From assembly GCF_004339085.1 (NCBI RefSeq), contig NZ_SMFX01000001.1, positions 1,067,227 to 1,131,226 on the forward strand: DNA of 64,000 nt, given 5' to 3'. The notes below the pieces were generated by a model. That model searched no databases. It saw nothing but the letters and a program-made list of their open reading frames with translations, and was not told where the DNA came from. The position numbers and the translations under genes are program-made. Shown here piece after piece: positions 15,994 to 24,288 of this stretch (the stretch's first letter is position 1; the number at the start of each line of letters is the position of its first letter). This stretch comes from Thiogranum longum (GTDB taxonomy: Bacteria; Pseudomonadota; Gammaproteobacteria; DSM-19610).

Positions 15994-16401
15994 ATGAAAC
16001 TGTATCGGATTGGTGATATTACAAATCTCACGGGCTTGAGCGCGGATACTTTACGGTATTACGAGAAGATCGGTCTCTTGCCCCGGGTATCGCGGACCGC
16101 ATCGGGTATCCGACAGTACCAGGAGCGCGATATCTCACGTTTGAGATTCATTCAACGTGCCCAGAAAATGAATTTTAGCCTGGCAGAGATTGGCGATCTG
16201 CTGCAAATGCGCGAAGATCCACAACACGCTCGCGATGAAATACGTGAACTGACGCGTAACAAACTTGCAGAAGTCGAAAAACAACTTAAGGAACTCGATA
16301 CTTTGCGCAAAGAATTACGGCTGCTGGTCAATCTGTGCCGGGGTTCCAGCGATGGATGCCCTATCATTGAAAACATTGATGGAGCCGATCAGCCCGGCTG
16401 A
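15994..16401 (+). CDS. MerR-family heavy-metal-responsive regulator
   Basis: A 135-residue dimeric regulator. The N-terminal winged HTH (MKLYRIGDITNLTGLSADTL, then RYYEKIGLLP) is followed by a long dimerisation helix and a C-terminal metal loop LCRGSSDGCPIIE (Cys115, Cys122). This places it near the ZntR/CadR/PbrR group. The cysteine usual at the start of the dimerisation helix (near residue 78) is missing; a histidine lies there. It is the last gene of the metal/thiol operon, and the promoter at 10959 has the matching architecture, so it probably controls its own operon. Confidence 0.9.
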   Translation: MKLYRIGDITNLTGLSADTLRYYEKIGLLPRVSRTASGIRQYQERDISRLRFIQRAQKMNFSLAEIGDLLQMREDPQHARDEIRELTRNKLAEVEKQLKELDTLRKELRLLVNLCRGSSDGCPIIENIDGADQPG

Positions 16402-16406
16402 ATTGC

Positions 16407-17024
16407 TTAGTGATGATCCGCGAGTTGCTCACGGGCTTCATGAATTACCGCCCAGGCCGAACGTATCACAATGCCGGCGATGAGCAGGCCGATCAGAATG
16501 TCCGGCCATGCCGATTGCAGCCAACCGACCAGGCCTGCCGCGATCAATACGCCGACGTTACCGATCATGTCGTTACGCGAGCAGATCCAGGTTGCTCGAA
16601 GGTTGATGTCTCCGCTCCGATAACGTGCCAACAGGGCAACGCATAGCGCGTTCGCCAACAGCGCCAGCACACCAAACCATCCCATGGTAGCCGCATCGGG
16701 TAACTCATTTTCCGCCAACTTGTGCATCGCCTCAACAGCAATGCCGACACCCAGTAGTAGTTGCAACAGTCCGCTGGTCAGTGCCGCGCGTGCGCGCCAG
16801 TGAGCAGCGCGGCCCAGGGCGAACAAGCCGAGTGCATACACCAGCGCATCGGCCAGCATATCCAGCGAATCCGCCAGCAGGGCGGTCGATCCACTCCACA
16901 GGCCGGCGCCGAATTCGGCAACAAACATGCCGGCATTGATCAACAACACAATTGTTAGCACGCGCCGCTCGGCAGCATTAGCCTGTTTTAGGTTCACGCC
17001 ACAGTTGTCATCGCAGTTACTCAC
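16407..17024 (-). CDS. Short cation diffusion facilitator (CDF) family transporter
   Basis: A 205-residue membrane protein covering only the six-helix transport domain of the CDF family; the cytoplasmic C-terminal domain of normal (about 300 aa) members is absent. The N-terminus has a cysteine pair (CDDNC). Helix 2 carries DSLDMLADAL (Asp-rich site). Helix 5 reads SRNDMIGNVGVLIAA, where the usual His of HxxxD is Asn/Arg but Asp remains. Short CDF proteins of this kind commonly accompany czc/cus operons. It follows the RND pump gene by 5 bp and is the last gene of that operon. It converges tail-to-tail with merR. Confidence 0.85.
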   Translation of the reverse strand: MSNCDDNCGVNLKQANAAERRVLTIVLLINAGMFVAEFGAGLWSGSTALLADSLDMLADALVYALGLFALGRAAHWRARAALTSGLLQLLLGVGIAVEAMHKLAENELPDAATMGWFGVLALLANALCVALLARYRSGDINLRATWICSRNDMIGNVGVLIAAGLVGWLQSAWPDILIGLLIAGIVIRSAWAVIHEAREQLADHH

Positions 17025-17029
17025 GGGTG

Positions 17030-20000
17030 TTATTCATCGACAAAGTAGCTGCGTGAAAAGGTTTTAAATAACACAGGGAGAATGAACAGCGTCAGTAAGG
17101 TGGAGGAAAACAACCCACCGACTACCACAGTGGCGAGTGGCCGTTGTACTTCTGAGCCGACCCCTGACGAAAGCAACATGGGAATCAACCCCAACGCCGC
17201 AATGGAAGCCGTCATCAGCACGGGCCGCAAGCGGGACAGGGCACCTTCGAATACGGCTTTGTCGGGGCCCGTACCGTCGATGATGCGCTGGTTGATGGCA
17301 TTAACCATCACCACGCCGTTAAGAACGGCGACACCAAACAAGGCGATGAAGCCGATGGAGCCCGGTACCGACAGGTACTGCCCGGAGATGAACAGTGCCG
17401 CGATACCGCCGATCAGCGCCAGCGGCACATTCAGCATAATCAATAGGGCCTGTCCAACGGAGCCGAAGGCGAAGTATAACAACAGGAAGATCAGTCCCAG
17501 TGACAGCGGTACGACGATCATCAGGCGTGACTGCGCGCGTTGCTGATTCTCGAACTGGCCACCGAATACCACGGTGTAACCGGCCGGTAGTTCGATTTCA
17601 TCATTAATGCGCTGTTGCAGTTCCGCCACCAGTCCGCCCATGTCGCGGCCCTCGACATTGGACTGGATGACCACGCGGCGTTGCACATCGTCACGCCGGA
17701 TCTGTGGCGGGCCGGACTCGATGGCAACTTGCGCCACGTCGCCCAGTCGTACCCAGGCGCCACCGGGCGCCTGAAGTATCAGGCTGCGTATGGCTTCGAC
17801 GCTGTCGCGGTATTCTTCGCTCAGTCGCACGTAGATGTCATAGCGCTCGTTCCCCTTGATCACCTGGCCTGCCTCGCGGCCGCCGATGGCGTCCGCAACC
17901 AGGTCCATTACTTGCGCCACCGGGATACCGTAGCGTGCCAGTGCATCCCGGTCCGGTCGAACTGCAAGCTGGGCTTCGCCGCCAATCTGTTCCATGGCTA
18001 CGCCACGCGTGCCCTCGACCTTTTTCACCAGCGCTTCTATTTCACTGCCTTTCTGTGCCAGCAGTTCAAGGTCTGAGCCGAACAGCTTGATGGCAAGCTG
18101 TGCACGAACACCGGATAACAACTCGTCAACGCGTGTAGCGATGGGTTGCGAGAAGGAGAATAGCAGGCCCGGATGGCTGGACATTTTCTTCTCCATCAGT
18201 TTCTGCAAAGCCTGGCGGTTGTCCGCACTGATCCATTCCGACACCGGCTTCAGCCCGACAAAAATTTCCACGTTGGATGCCGGCTCCGGGTCACCGCCGA
18301 TCTCGGGGCGCCCGACGCGACTGGTGGCGTATAGCACTTCCGGGAACTGAATCAATTCAGCTTCCAGCTTGCCGGCCACTTCAAGTGCGGTATCCAGGCT
18401 GGAAGAGGGCGCCAGGGTAACGCGGATGTTGAGCGTGCCTTCCTCCAGTTCTGGCACGAACTCGGTGCCCAGAAACGGCACCAGTGCCAGCGAACCGATG
18501 AATAGCAACAGGGCACTGACCACCACCCTGTTGCGGTGTTGCTGCGCCCAGGGCAACGCGTGCCGGTAAAAACGTTCCAGTGGCCGTATTACCGGGCTAT
18601 CCTTGTGTTTCACGCCGCGTGTGAACAGGTAAGTCGCCAGTGCCGGTACCACCACCAGCGCTACTATCAACGAGGCCAGCATGGCCAGCACAATGGATAT
18701 CGCCATAGGCTGGAACAGTTTGCCCTCGACGCCTTCCAGGCTGAACAGCGGCGCAAAAACAATGATAATAATCAGCACGGCAAAGAACACCGGTCGGCCG
18801 ACTTCACGCGCCGACTCCTGAATACGCAGGGCGATACCGTGTTTGTCGTGGCCCGCATTGTAGGGGTGTTCTCCACCCGGTGCGATGTCGCGTTTCACCT
18901 TTTCATGATGCTCTGCATCCGGCGTGGTGAGGTGACTGAAAATGTGTTCCATCATCACCACCGAGCCGTCCACCATCATGCCGATGGCAATCGCCAGTCC
19001 GCCAAGCGACATCAGGTTCGCTGAGACGCCCCAGTATGCCATGGCCATCAGCGCCAGGCCGATGGAGATCGGTACCGAGATTAGCACCAGGAAGGTGGCG
19101 CGCAGATTGACCAGGAACAGCATCAGTACAATGACGATCAGCACGAAGGCTTCCAGCAGGGCTTTCGTGACGGTGTTCACCGCCTGGTCGACGAGGCTGG
19201 CCTGGTCGTAGAAAGGTTCCAGCGTCACGCCATCCGGCAGTGCGGTCCGGATCGCCGGCATACGCGATTCAATACCGTCGATAGTAGCCTTGGTGTTTGC
19301 GCCGAGCCGTTTCAATATTACACCTGCGACGACTTCACCCAGCGCTTCCGGGTTGCCATCGGCATCGCGGCGCGTGATACTCACCGCCCCCTGGCGGATC
19401 TCCGGACCGAAATCGACGCGTGCCACATCGCTGACACGCACGACTACACCATCAACATCCTTGAGCGGGATGTTGCCGATGTCGCGCAGGCCGTCCTCGC
19501 CACTGCGCACCCAGCCGACGCCGCGTATCACCAGCTGTTCCTCACCGCGGTTCATATACCAGCCGCCGGCGTTGCGGTTATTCGCCTCGACAGCCTCTGC
19601 CACATCGTCTCCGGTCAGGTTGTACGCGAGTAACCGCTGTGGGTCGAGTTGCACCTGGTACTGGCGTACTTCGCCACCAAATGATAAGACCTCGGTCACA
19701 CCGCCCACCGGCATCAGCAGTAGTTTCACGATCCAGTCGTTGAGGCTGCGCAGCGCAATGGCATCGTATTTTTCAGGGTCTTCTGCGCGCAGGATATATT
19801 GATAGACCTGCCCCAGCCCCGAGGTGTTGGGTCCGATACCCGGTGTCCCGATGCCTTCCGGTATCTGTTCGCGCGCCGCCTGCAGGCGCTCGAACACCAG
19901 CTGGCGGGCGAAGTAGATATCAGTGCCTTCCTTGAACACCACGGTAATGACCGACAGACCGGTCTTGGAAATCGAGCGCACTTCCTCCACGTCCGGTAGT

Positions 20001-20224
20001 GCGTACATCACCGCCTCGATAGGGAAGGTGATCAGCTGTTCAACTTCCTCCGCGGCCAGACCGCGTGCCTCGGTGTTGATCTGGACCTGTACATTGGTGA
20101 CGTCAGGGAAGGCGTCCAGGTTGAGGTTGGGCAGAATCAGCATGCCGCCTACCACGGTAGCCAGCAGCGCCAGTACCACCAGTAGGCGGTTTTCGACCCC
20201 CAGGTCGATGAGTTTGTTTAGCAT
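17030..20224 (-). CDS. Heavy-metal efflux RND transporter (CzcA/CusA family)
   Basis: Inner-membrane proton-driven pump of 1064 residues, forming the trimeric core of a tripartite efflux system. It has twelve predicted membrane helices and two large periplasmic loops. The HME-RND helix IV motif AIAIGMMVDGSVVMMEHIF keeps the proton-relay Asp and Glu. A histidine-rich insert just after helix IV (HIFSHLTTPDAEHHEKVK and GHDKHG) is unlike the textbook CzcA sequence and may bind metal at the cytoplasmic face. The family member is certain, but whether it exports Co/Zn/Cd or Cu/Ag cannot be settled from the motif. Confidence 0.93.
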   Translation of the reverse strand: MLNKLIDLGVENRLLVVLALLATVVGGMLILPNLNLDAFPDVTNVQVQINTEARGLAAEEVEQLITFPIEAVMYALPDVEEVRSISKTGLSVITVVFKEGTDIYFARQLVFERLQAAREQIPEGIGTPGIGPNTSGLGQVYQYILRAEDPEKYDAIALRSLNDWIVKLLLMPVGGVTEVLSFGGEVRQYQVQLDPQRLLAYNLTGDDVAEAVEANNRNAGGWYMNRGEEQLVIRGVGWVRSGEDGLRDIGNIPLKDVDGVVVRVSDVARVDFGPEIRQGAVSITRRDADGNPEALGEVVAGVILKRLGANTKATIDGIESRMPAIRTALPDGVTLEPFYDQASLVDQAVNTVTKALLEAFVLIVIVLMLFLVNLRATFLVLISVPISIGLALMAMAYWGVSANLMSLGGLAIAIGMMVDGSVVMMEHIFSHLTTPDAEHHEKVKRDIAPGGEHPYNAGHDKHGIALRIQESAREVGRPVFFAVLIIIIVFAPLFSLEGVEGKLFQPMAISIVLAMLASLIVALVVVPALATYLFTRGVKHKDSPVIRPLERFYRHALPWAQQHRNRVVVSALLLFIGSLALVPFLGTEFVPELEEGTLNIRVTLAPSSSLDTALEVAGKLEAELIQFPEVLYATSRVGRPEIGGDPEPASNVEIFVGLKPVSEWISADNRQALQKLMEKKMSSHPGLLFSFSQPIATRVDELLSGVRAQLAIKLFGSDLELLAQKGSEIEALVKKVEGTRGVAMEQIGGEAQLAVRPDRDALARYGIPVAQVMDLVADAIGGREAGQVIKGNERYDIYVRLSEEYRDSVEAIRSLILQAPGGAWVRLGDVAQVAIESGPPQIRRDDVQRRVVIQSNVEGRDMGGLVAELQQRINDEIELPAGYTVVFGGQFENQQRAQSRLMIVVPLSLGLIFLLLYFAFGSVGQALLIMLNVPLALIGGIAALFISGQYLSVPGSIGFIALFGVAVLNGVVMVNAINQRIIDGTGPDKAVFEGALSRLRPVLMTASIAALGLIPMLLSSGVGSEVQRPLATVVVGGLFSSTLLTLFILPVLFKTFSRSYFVDE

Positions 20225-20236
20225 GTCTCATCTCTC

Positions 20237-21388
20237 CTAGTGGTTGTGGACTTCAAAACCGCCCTTGGCGATTTCGGACTGGATAAAGAAGGCGCCTTTG
20301 CTGACGATGCGTTCACCGTCTTCCAGTCCGTCGATAACCATTCGTTTGCCGACCGTGCGCAGCACTTCGATTTCCTTCGGCTCGTAGCGTCCAGGCTGTT
20401 CCTCGATAAACACCTGCCAGTCTCCGTCCGGGCTGCGCAGTACTGCCGCTAGCGGCACCGCGATGCCGGGTTTGCGTTGTGCGCTCTGAATTTCGACGCT
20501 GACAAATTGACCGGGGTGCAACTGGTCATCGGGGTTGGCGACCTGTACGCGTACTGACAGGGTGCGTGTACTTTCATCCAGCGCGTGCCGTGCCTGGACC
20601 ACCTCGCCGTCCAGCCAGCGGTCATTGACCTTGATACGTGCCGGAGCACCGACGCGGATGTTGGCGGCATCTTCCGGTGTCAGACGTGCATCCACCCAGA
20701 GCGTAGTCTCGTCGGTGATAACGAACAGTTCACGCCCGGGTTCCGCCAGTTCGCCGACAATAAAGTCATCGCGAATCACGGTGCCTCGCTGGGGGCTTAG
20801 CAGTACCAGTTCACCGGTGGCCCTGGAGGAATCGCTCTGTTTCAGCAATGACTGAATCTGTGTGTCGGTCATACCGTAGGCCTGCAACCTTGCATGGGCC
20901 TGCTGGCGTGCTACCTGGGCTTCGATGTAACGCCTTTCCGATACCACCTTGCGACCCAGTTTCTTCACTCGCTTCCACTCGCGGTCGTTGACCAGCAGTT
21001 CGCCCTGCACCTGCGCAACCTCGACGCTGGACAGGGTGACCAGTTCCTGGCCGGCCGTCACCGTGTCACCCAGCCTGGCGTGGCGCTGCAAGATCTGCGC
21101 CTCGATACGCGGCGTCACCTTGGTGGTGCGATAGGCATTCAGAGCGACTTCGCCGGGCGCGTTAATGATGTCGGTGATATTGCTGTGCTGCACCGTCATA
21201 ATTTCGATACCGGCGGTACGGATCTGTACTTCACTTAGTGCCGCGGCGCCTTCCTGTTCGTGACCGCGCTCGTTATGACGCTCTTCCTTGTGGCCGCTTT
21301 CTTCATGTCCACGTTCATCGTCGGCCGCAAACAGAAGGCTGCCAGAACCCAGTGCAAACAGTAAAACCAGTAAATGGGAATAATGCAT
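20237..21388 (-). CDS. Heavy-metal RND periplasmic adaptor (CzcB/CusB-type)
   Basis: A 383-residue membrane-fusion protein linking the RND pump to the TolC-like channel. It has an N-terminal signal peptide, then a His/Glu-rich segment (DDERGHEESGHKEERHNERG) that may bind metal. The lipoyl/barrel-sandwich half motif is EAQILQRHARLGDTVTAGQEL, a coiled-coil hairpin follows, and the second barrel half includes ITDETTLWVDARLTPEDA. The His-rich N-terminus resembles CzcB. It lies between the channel gene and the pump gene with short gaps. Confidence 0.92.
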   Translation of the reverse strand: MHYSHLLVLLFALGSGSLLFAADDERGHEESGHKEERHNERGHEQEGAAALSEVQIRTAGIEIMTVQHSNITDIINAPGEVALNAYRTTKVTPRIEAQILQRHARLGDTVTAGQELVTLSSVEVAQVQGELLVNDREWKRVKKLGRKVVSERRYIEAQVARQQAHARLQAYGMTDTQIQSLLKQSDSSRATGELVLLSPQRGTVIRDDFIVGELAEPGRELFVITDETTLWVDARLTPEDAANIRVGAPARIKVNDRWLDGEVVQARHALDESTRTLSVRVQVANPDDQLHPGQFVSVEIQSAQRKPGIAVPLAAVLRSPDGDWQVFIEEQPGRYEPKEIEVLRTVGKRMVIDGLEDGERIVSKGAFFIQSEIAKGGFEVHNH

Positions 21389-21427
21389 GATATCAATTCT
21401 CCAGAAATTCAGTCGGGGACGTTGCGG

Positions 21428-22648
21428 TTACAAACCCAGCCAGTGTGTGGTACGACCGGATGCGATCAGCCAGTCGATCCAGGCTGTCCAGACAGCGCCT
21501 TGCAGCTTGATGGCCGAGGCTTGTGTGTCCAGGGTTTGCTGAAGCTGAATCAGATATTCGGTGGTACCGATTTCACCGCTTTCCCACAGACGTTTGAGTA
21601 GGTCGATGCGCCCCTTAAGGCTTGGCTGCCCGCTTTTTTCCCAGTAGTTCAGCGCGGCACGCGTAACGCTGTAGCGTTGCGCCGCACCCTGCAAACGGCC
21701 TTTGGCACGCAGCAGCCGGTTGTAATAGAACTGTTCAGCGCGGACTGCATCGGCGTTGGCAGCATCCAGTTCGGCGCGGAAAGTATTGCGCACGAACAGC
21801 GGGATGGACACTGTGATGCCCAGCAGCGTGTCGTCGTCTTCTTTGCCACCGCGCACGCCGATGGTCGGGTCGGGTCGGCGGTCACGCCGGGCAATGGCAA
21901 TCGATGCGCGGGCGGCTGCCGCCTCGGCTTCCAACTGGCGCAATGCTGGATGTTGCTGCAACAATTTATCGGCGTTAAAAGCCGGTAGTTCTGTAGGTAA
22001 CAGCGGTAATGCGGGCCAACCGCTGGGTGGCGTTTGCACCAGTGCGGCCAGACGGGCTTCCGTTGACATAGCATCCGCTGTGGTTGAAGCTGCCTGCATG
22101 CGTGCCTCGGACAATGCGAGACGGGCAAGATCAACATCGGTCTGGCCGACATCACCGGCCGCATAACGACGCTTAGACAGGCGCAGAAATTCACCCAGCA
22201 ATTTCACCCGTTCTTGCGAAAGGCGGGCGGCTTCGCTGGAAATCAATACACCGCTTAGCTCACTCAGTAACTCGCCCAACATCGCCTGCCGCTTTGCGGC
22301 CAGCGCTGCCTGGGCTGCACGCATCGACTCATGGCCGGCTCTGTCACGCGCCGGCTGTTTCCCGCTCCAGTCGAAGGACTGCACCAACCCCACGGTTTTG
22401 GTGATATCCGCAGCATCTTCGTATTCGACCTCGATTTCGGGGTTGTAGAGTGGTTGACCCGTTGCTCGTGCTTCGGCCTCGGCGCGCTGCAAATCGGCGC
22501 GCGCGGCCTGTGCGGCAGGATGTTGCGTAAGAAAATCCTGAACCAACTGTTTCAGCGCCGGTGAAACCCCGGACGCATTGACACTGGTGACCAGACCCAA
22601 TAACAGACAGCCTGCCAGGCCGGACTGCCATACAAGTAATTTTCGCAT
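21428..22648 (-). CDS. TolC-family outer-membrane channel (CzcC/CusC-type)
   Basis: Outer-membrane exit duct of the tripartite metal pump, 406 residues from the chosen ATG (MRKLLVWQSG), which starts a signal peptide ending VNASG. The body is alpha-helical with repeated coiled-coil outer-membrane efflux domains. Family stretches include LPEAx-like GQPLYNPEIEVEYED, RRPDPTIGVRGGKEDDDTLLG (typical CzcC) and ISIPL-like VSIPLFVRN. The longer frame upstream adds 11 residues without a better start. It is transcribed after the CzcI-like gene. Confidence 0.92.
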   Translation of the reverse strand: MRKLLVWQSGLAGCLLLGLVTSVNASGVSPALKQLVQDFLTQHPAAQAARADLQRAEAEARATGQPLYNPEIEVEYEDAADITKTVGLVQSFDWSGKQPARDRAGHESMRAAQAALAAKRQAMLGELLSELSGVLISSEAARLSQERVKLLGEFLRLSKRRYAAGDVGQTDVDLARLALSEARMQAASTTADAMSTEARLAALVQTPPSGWPALPLLPTELPAFNADKLLQQHPALRQLEAEAAAARASIAIARRDRRPDPTIGVRGGKEDDDTLLGITVSIPLFVRNTFRAELDAANADAVRAEQFYYNRLLRAKGRLQGAAQRYSVTRAALNYWEKSGQPSLKGRIDLLKRLWESGEIGTTEYLIQLQQTLDTQASAIKLQGAVWTAWIDWLIASGRTTHWLGL

Positions 22649-22721
22649 TGAAGTGAATCCCGAAAGAGCAAATAGATACACAGCATGACGTACACGTCAC
22701 GCGGCCTGTTACATCAAGGAT

Positions 22722-23042
22722 TCAGGTAATCGGTGGGTGGTACGGGGGTGCGAGCGAGTACGAGAGTGGATAGGTGTCAGAGAAGGGTGGGTCAACTGGC
22801 AGTGGACCAACTGCAATGCCCGTATGCAGGCCACCGATCAGCCCAATAACATGGGCCGTAGCGTGGCAACAATGATCTTCGCAACTATCGTTTTGCCAGG
22901 GAAGCGGTTTATCCTGATCCACTGGCACATCCGTAGTCAGGACATCGTGATTTTCATCGCCATGCCCGGCATAGGCCCACGCTACGCTGTTCATAAGCGT
23001 AAAGACGAGAAACCAGGCTGTCAGAAGGCGTTTAAATAACAT
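22722..23042 (-). CDS. CzcI-like small periplasmic metal-resistance protein
   Basis: A 106-residue exported protein: the ATG at 23042 starts a signal peptide (MLFKRLLTAWFLVFTLMNSV). The mature part has a Cys/His cluster, DSCEDHCCHATAHVIG (Cys54, His57, Cys58, Cys59, His60, His64), and a Pro/Tyr-rich tail (SYSLAPPYHPPIT). This small first gene of a metal-efflux operon, with such a tail, matches CzcI-type proteins, thought to modulate czc expression. Assignment rests on position, size and composition rather than on a strong motif. Confidence 0.65.
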   Translation of the reverse strand: MLFKRLLTAWFLVFTLMNSVAWAYAGHGDENHDVLTTDVPVDQDKPLPWQNDSCEDHCCHATAHVIGLIGGLHTGIAVGPLPVDPPFSDTYPLSYSLAPPYHPPIT

Positions 23043-23124
23043 CACAGTCAACAAATTATTTCCAGGACGGAGCATAGCTGGTTTTTGGCGCAAACCCAAA
23101 TGTATAGAGCTATTGGTTTCGACT

Positions 23125-23141
23125 AAAGTTCCCCAAACTTT
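23125..23141. promoter_or_regulatory. Inverted repeat upstream of the metal-efflux operon
   Basis: AAAGTT (23125-23130) and AACTTT (23136-23141) form a perfect dyad with a 5-bp spacer, about 83 bp upstream of the CzcI-like start codon. The site and distance fit an operator or activator site for the minus-strand efflux operon. It does not share the GGAG/CTCC core of the sites at 10965 and 11025, so a different regulator is likely. Confidence 0.4.
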
Positions 23142-23159
23142 ATCTATCATCGATTTCCC

Positions 23160-23520
23160 GCAGCTTTTTCAACTGGCGGCGTATCTCAGCAATGCTGAGA
23201 AAAACGCGGCTTGATACTAATCGCAGTCCGCACAATACGGTGTGGACTAATAAACAGCGACCAGAAACCGAGCAGGAATCGCTAATGTGCCAAAAGACTG
23301 GGAGGTGGGTTTTGTCGAGACCGAGTGATGACCAGGCGTTGCAGCGCTATGTGCAGGCTGTCAATTACAACGATCTCGGTACCGCTGAGTCCGAGTAGTC
23401 AGACGACAATGGATCTATGAGATGTGCGAGCGGCACTAACAGGTCCTTCATGGCAGGAGGGTGTGGGGTGAGTGCCTTCATGAACAAGACCGCCAGGACA
23501 GCCGGCCGGGCGACAAAGCT
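23160..23520. other. Non-coding or decayed stretch with several inverted repeats
   Basis: No convincing gene is seen between the efflux operon and the hydrogenase remnants. There is a perfect short dyad TCTCAGC/GCTGAGA at 23185-23201 and an imperfect one AGTCCGCAC/GTGTGGACT around 23227-23251. A plus-strand frame could give a 37-residue peptide (ATG 23285, stop 23398), but it lacks a ribosome site and resembles nothing I know. Given the broken genes next to it, this is probably degraded island DNA. Confidence 0.45.
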
Positions 23521-23874
23521 TTAAACCGTAACCACCACAAGCCCTGTACCGGCAACGATCAAACCTGCGCCTGTTAGACGGTAAAAACAGGTTAATCCCT
23601 GACTCCGTGTCCAGATACTCAGCGTAAGCCCCAGGGCATGCAGTAATGCACTGCCACTCATCATTGCAATAACAGGCAGCATACTCAGGGTTCCGGCCTC
23701 AGCGACATGTGCCATTCCATGTGGTAGCAATATGGTCGATCCCAGGTTACGTTGCCGCGTCGCCCAGAAACCCACAGCAACCATCACCAGCAGGTGATCG
23801 TGCCCCATAAACGGGTGGAGCAATTTTTGCAAAAAGGTTTCGCCGGGTGCAACTGAGCTATGGTTACGCGCCAT
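23521..23874 (-). pseudogene. HupE/UreJ-type membrane protein remnant (internally deleted)
   Basis: The frame encodes LLHPFMGHDHLLVMVAVGFW, the recognisable first metal motif of HupE/UreJ nickel-permease-like proteins. The end resembles the family C-terminus (GSALLHALGLTLSIW, then a final helix). The middle helices, normally including a HAHG-type motif, are missing: the protein is 117 residues against about 190-200, and the join reads LLPHGMAHVAEAG. HupE proteins accompany nickel hydrogenase or urease genes, and none intact is present here. A deletion derivative is the best reading. Confidence 0.65.
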
Positions 23875-24184
23875 GCTGGTCCAGAACAGCCCGGTGGCAC
23901 AGGGTTTCCCGCGATTTGAAGACCACCGGTTTGAGTGCAAACGGACCGTTTGACCAGTCGAAATTACGTGGTGAATCCGTGATTTCAACCTTGTAGCAGC
24001 CAGGAGACTGGTGCACTGAAATCCCGCTGGGCAGACTGTCACCAGCCCGCAGCTCCTCGTAGACAATGGCGTCATCACGTACTTTTGGCGCAACACAGCG
24101 GTAGCCGCTGGCAAGGAGGGCGGAAACCAGCTCGGCAAACAATTTACGAGGCAGGAAGCTGTTGGCAAGGTTGTGCTTGGTCAT
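23864..24184 (-). pseudogene. N-terminal fragment of a 4Fe-4S hydrogenase/sulfhydrogenase-type subunit
   Basis: From the ATG at 24184 the product opens MTKHNLANSFLPRKLFAELV and contains GYRCVAPKVRDDAIVYEELR, then SLPSGISVHQSPGCYKV and NGPFALKPVVFKSRETL. This pattern is the N-terminal domain of beta subunits of group 3 [NiFe] hydrogenases and AsrA-like iron-sulfur proteins (GY.V.GP.VRDGAIVYDE, DLP.GW.DEQ.PG.YRL, GP.S.K.F..P). The reading frame stops after 106 residues, before any ferredoxin-type cluster motif, and runs into the HupE remnant. It is a truncated pseudogene. Confidence 0.6.
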
Positions 24185-24242
24185 CCTTGTTCCGCTCCGT
24201 GAAAGCTGGGCCAAGTTTATCCTAAATAGAGGTCAGAAAAGC

Positions 24243-24268
24243 AAAAAAAACCCGCTCCGGGGAGCGGG
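24243..24268 (-). terminator. Rho-independent terminator
   Basis: On the minus strand an 8-bp GC stem (CCCGCTCC paired with GGAGCGGG, 24251-24268) is followed by eight T residues (24243-24250 read in reverse). It lies about 20 bp past the stop of the solute-binding protein gene, which it clearly terminates. Confidence 0.93.
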
Positions 24269-24288
24269 CTGGTCAAGATGAGAACCGG

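Noticed and set aside
10959-16401. Calling the operon a classical mercury-resistance (mer) operon
   Set aside because: No merA, merB or merD; the MerT-like protein has only the cysteine layout, and the regulator looks closer to ZntR/CadR.
23285-23398. 37-codon plus-strand frame as a real gene
   Set aside because: No ribosome site, no recognised features, and it sits among decayed genes.
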